Source: Alphaproteobacteria bacterium (GTDB lineage: Bacteria > Pseudomonadota > Alphaproteobacteria > UBA828). Taken from it: DNA of 6,233 nt. Location of the stretch: positions 1 to 6,233 of the forward strand of contig JAPYQV010000175.1 of NCBI GenBank assembly GCA_029937205.1, written 5' to 3'. The notes beneath the pieces are model-generated. The model saw only the letters and a list, made by a program, of their open reading frames with translations, searched no databases and was not told the origin of the DNA. Positions 6,177 through 6,233 of the stretch are shown piece by piece (within the stretch, counting starts at the first letter, position 1; each line of letters opens with the position of its first letter). A program made the translations under genes and the position numbers.

Positions 6177-6233
6177 ATGACTCACAAGGACGCCATGTGG
6201 GACGGCTTGCCAAGGTTTTCGGCTAGGAGCGTG
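6177..6233 (+). CDS. Start of a downstream gene (3'-truncated by window edge), unknown product
   Basis: ATG at 6177 opens a frame of 19 codons that reaches the window end without a stop (begins MTHKDAMWDG). An excellent AAGGAG at 6163-6168, inside the last codons of the radical SAM gene, lies eight bases upstream. The stop TGA (6172-6174) is separated from this ATG by two bases. That layout indicates translational coupling and a shared operon, so the product probably works with the radical SAM enzyme. Too little sequence is visible to name a family. Confidence 0.65.
   Translation, partial: MTHKDAMWDGLPRFSARSV

Noticed and set aside
5083..6213. A 376-codon open frame on the minus strand opposite the radical SAM gene
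   Set aside because: It is a shadow of the radical SAM gene, which has intact catalytic motifs. The antisense translation is rich in Arg, His and Ala without domain features.

Overview
The window looks like chromosome from a GC-rich alphaproteobacterium, possibly Rhodospirillales-like. That placement is an inference from base composition, protein style and gene types; no marker gene fixes the taxon. It holds five recognisable protein genes, one tRNA gene, the first codons of a sixth protein gene, and a family of intergenic hairpin repeats. No transposase, integrase, phage gene or CRISPR array was seen.

Layout. (1) 2-898 (+): C-terminal three quarters of diaminopropionate ammonia-lyase, its start lying left of the window. 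(2) 899-1083: convergent intergenic gap with two copies of a repeat. (3) 1084-about 2643 (-): a long-form Ppx/GppA phosphatase, probably exopolyphosphatase. (4) about 2644-2815: divergent promoter region. (5) 2816-3991 and 4013-4810 (+): a fold-type I aminotransferase with a TTG start, then 21 bp later an MhpD-type 2-keto-4-pentenoate hydratase (FAH superfamily) with a strong Shine-Dalgarno sequence; almost certainly one operon. (6) 4811-4945: convergent gap with a 16-bp hairpin and another repeat copy. (7) 4946-5019 (-): tRNA-Gly(CCC) with encoded CCA. (8) 5185-6174 (+): a radical SAM protein with a second cysteine set at its C terminus, coupled to a gene starting at 6177 that runs off the window.

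How the genes fit together. The lyase and the aminotransferase/hydratase pair are PLP and 2-oxo-acid catabolic enzymes, but they form separate transcription units. Only the aminotransferase-hydratase pair and the radical SAM-downstream pair look like true operons. Ppx and tRNA-Gly are housekeeping genes.

The least ordinary features are the composite intergenic repeat, whose inner GGAT-loop hairpin shows compensatory base changes between copies, and the radical SAM operon of unknown function.
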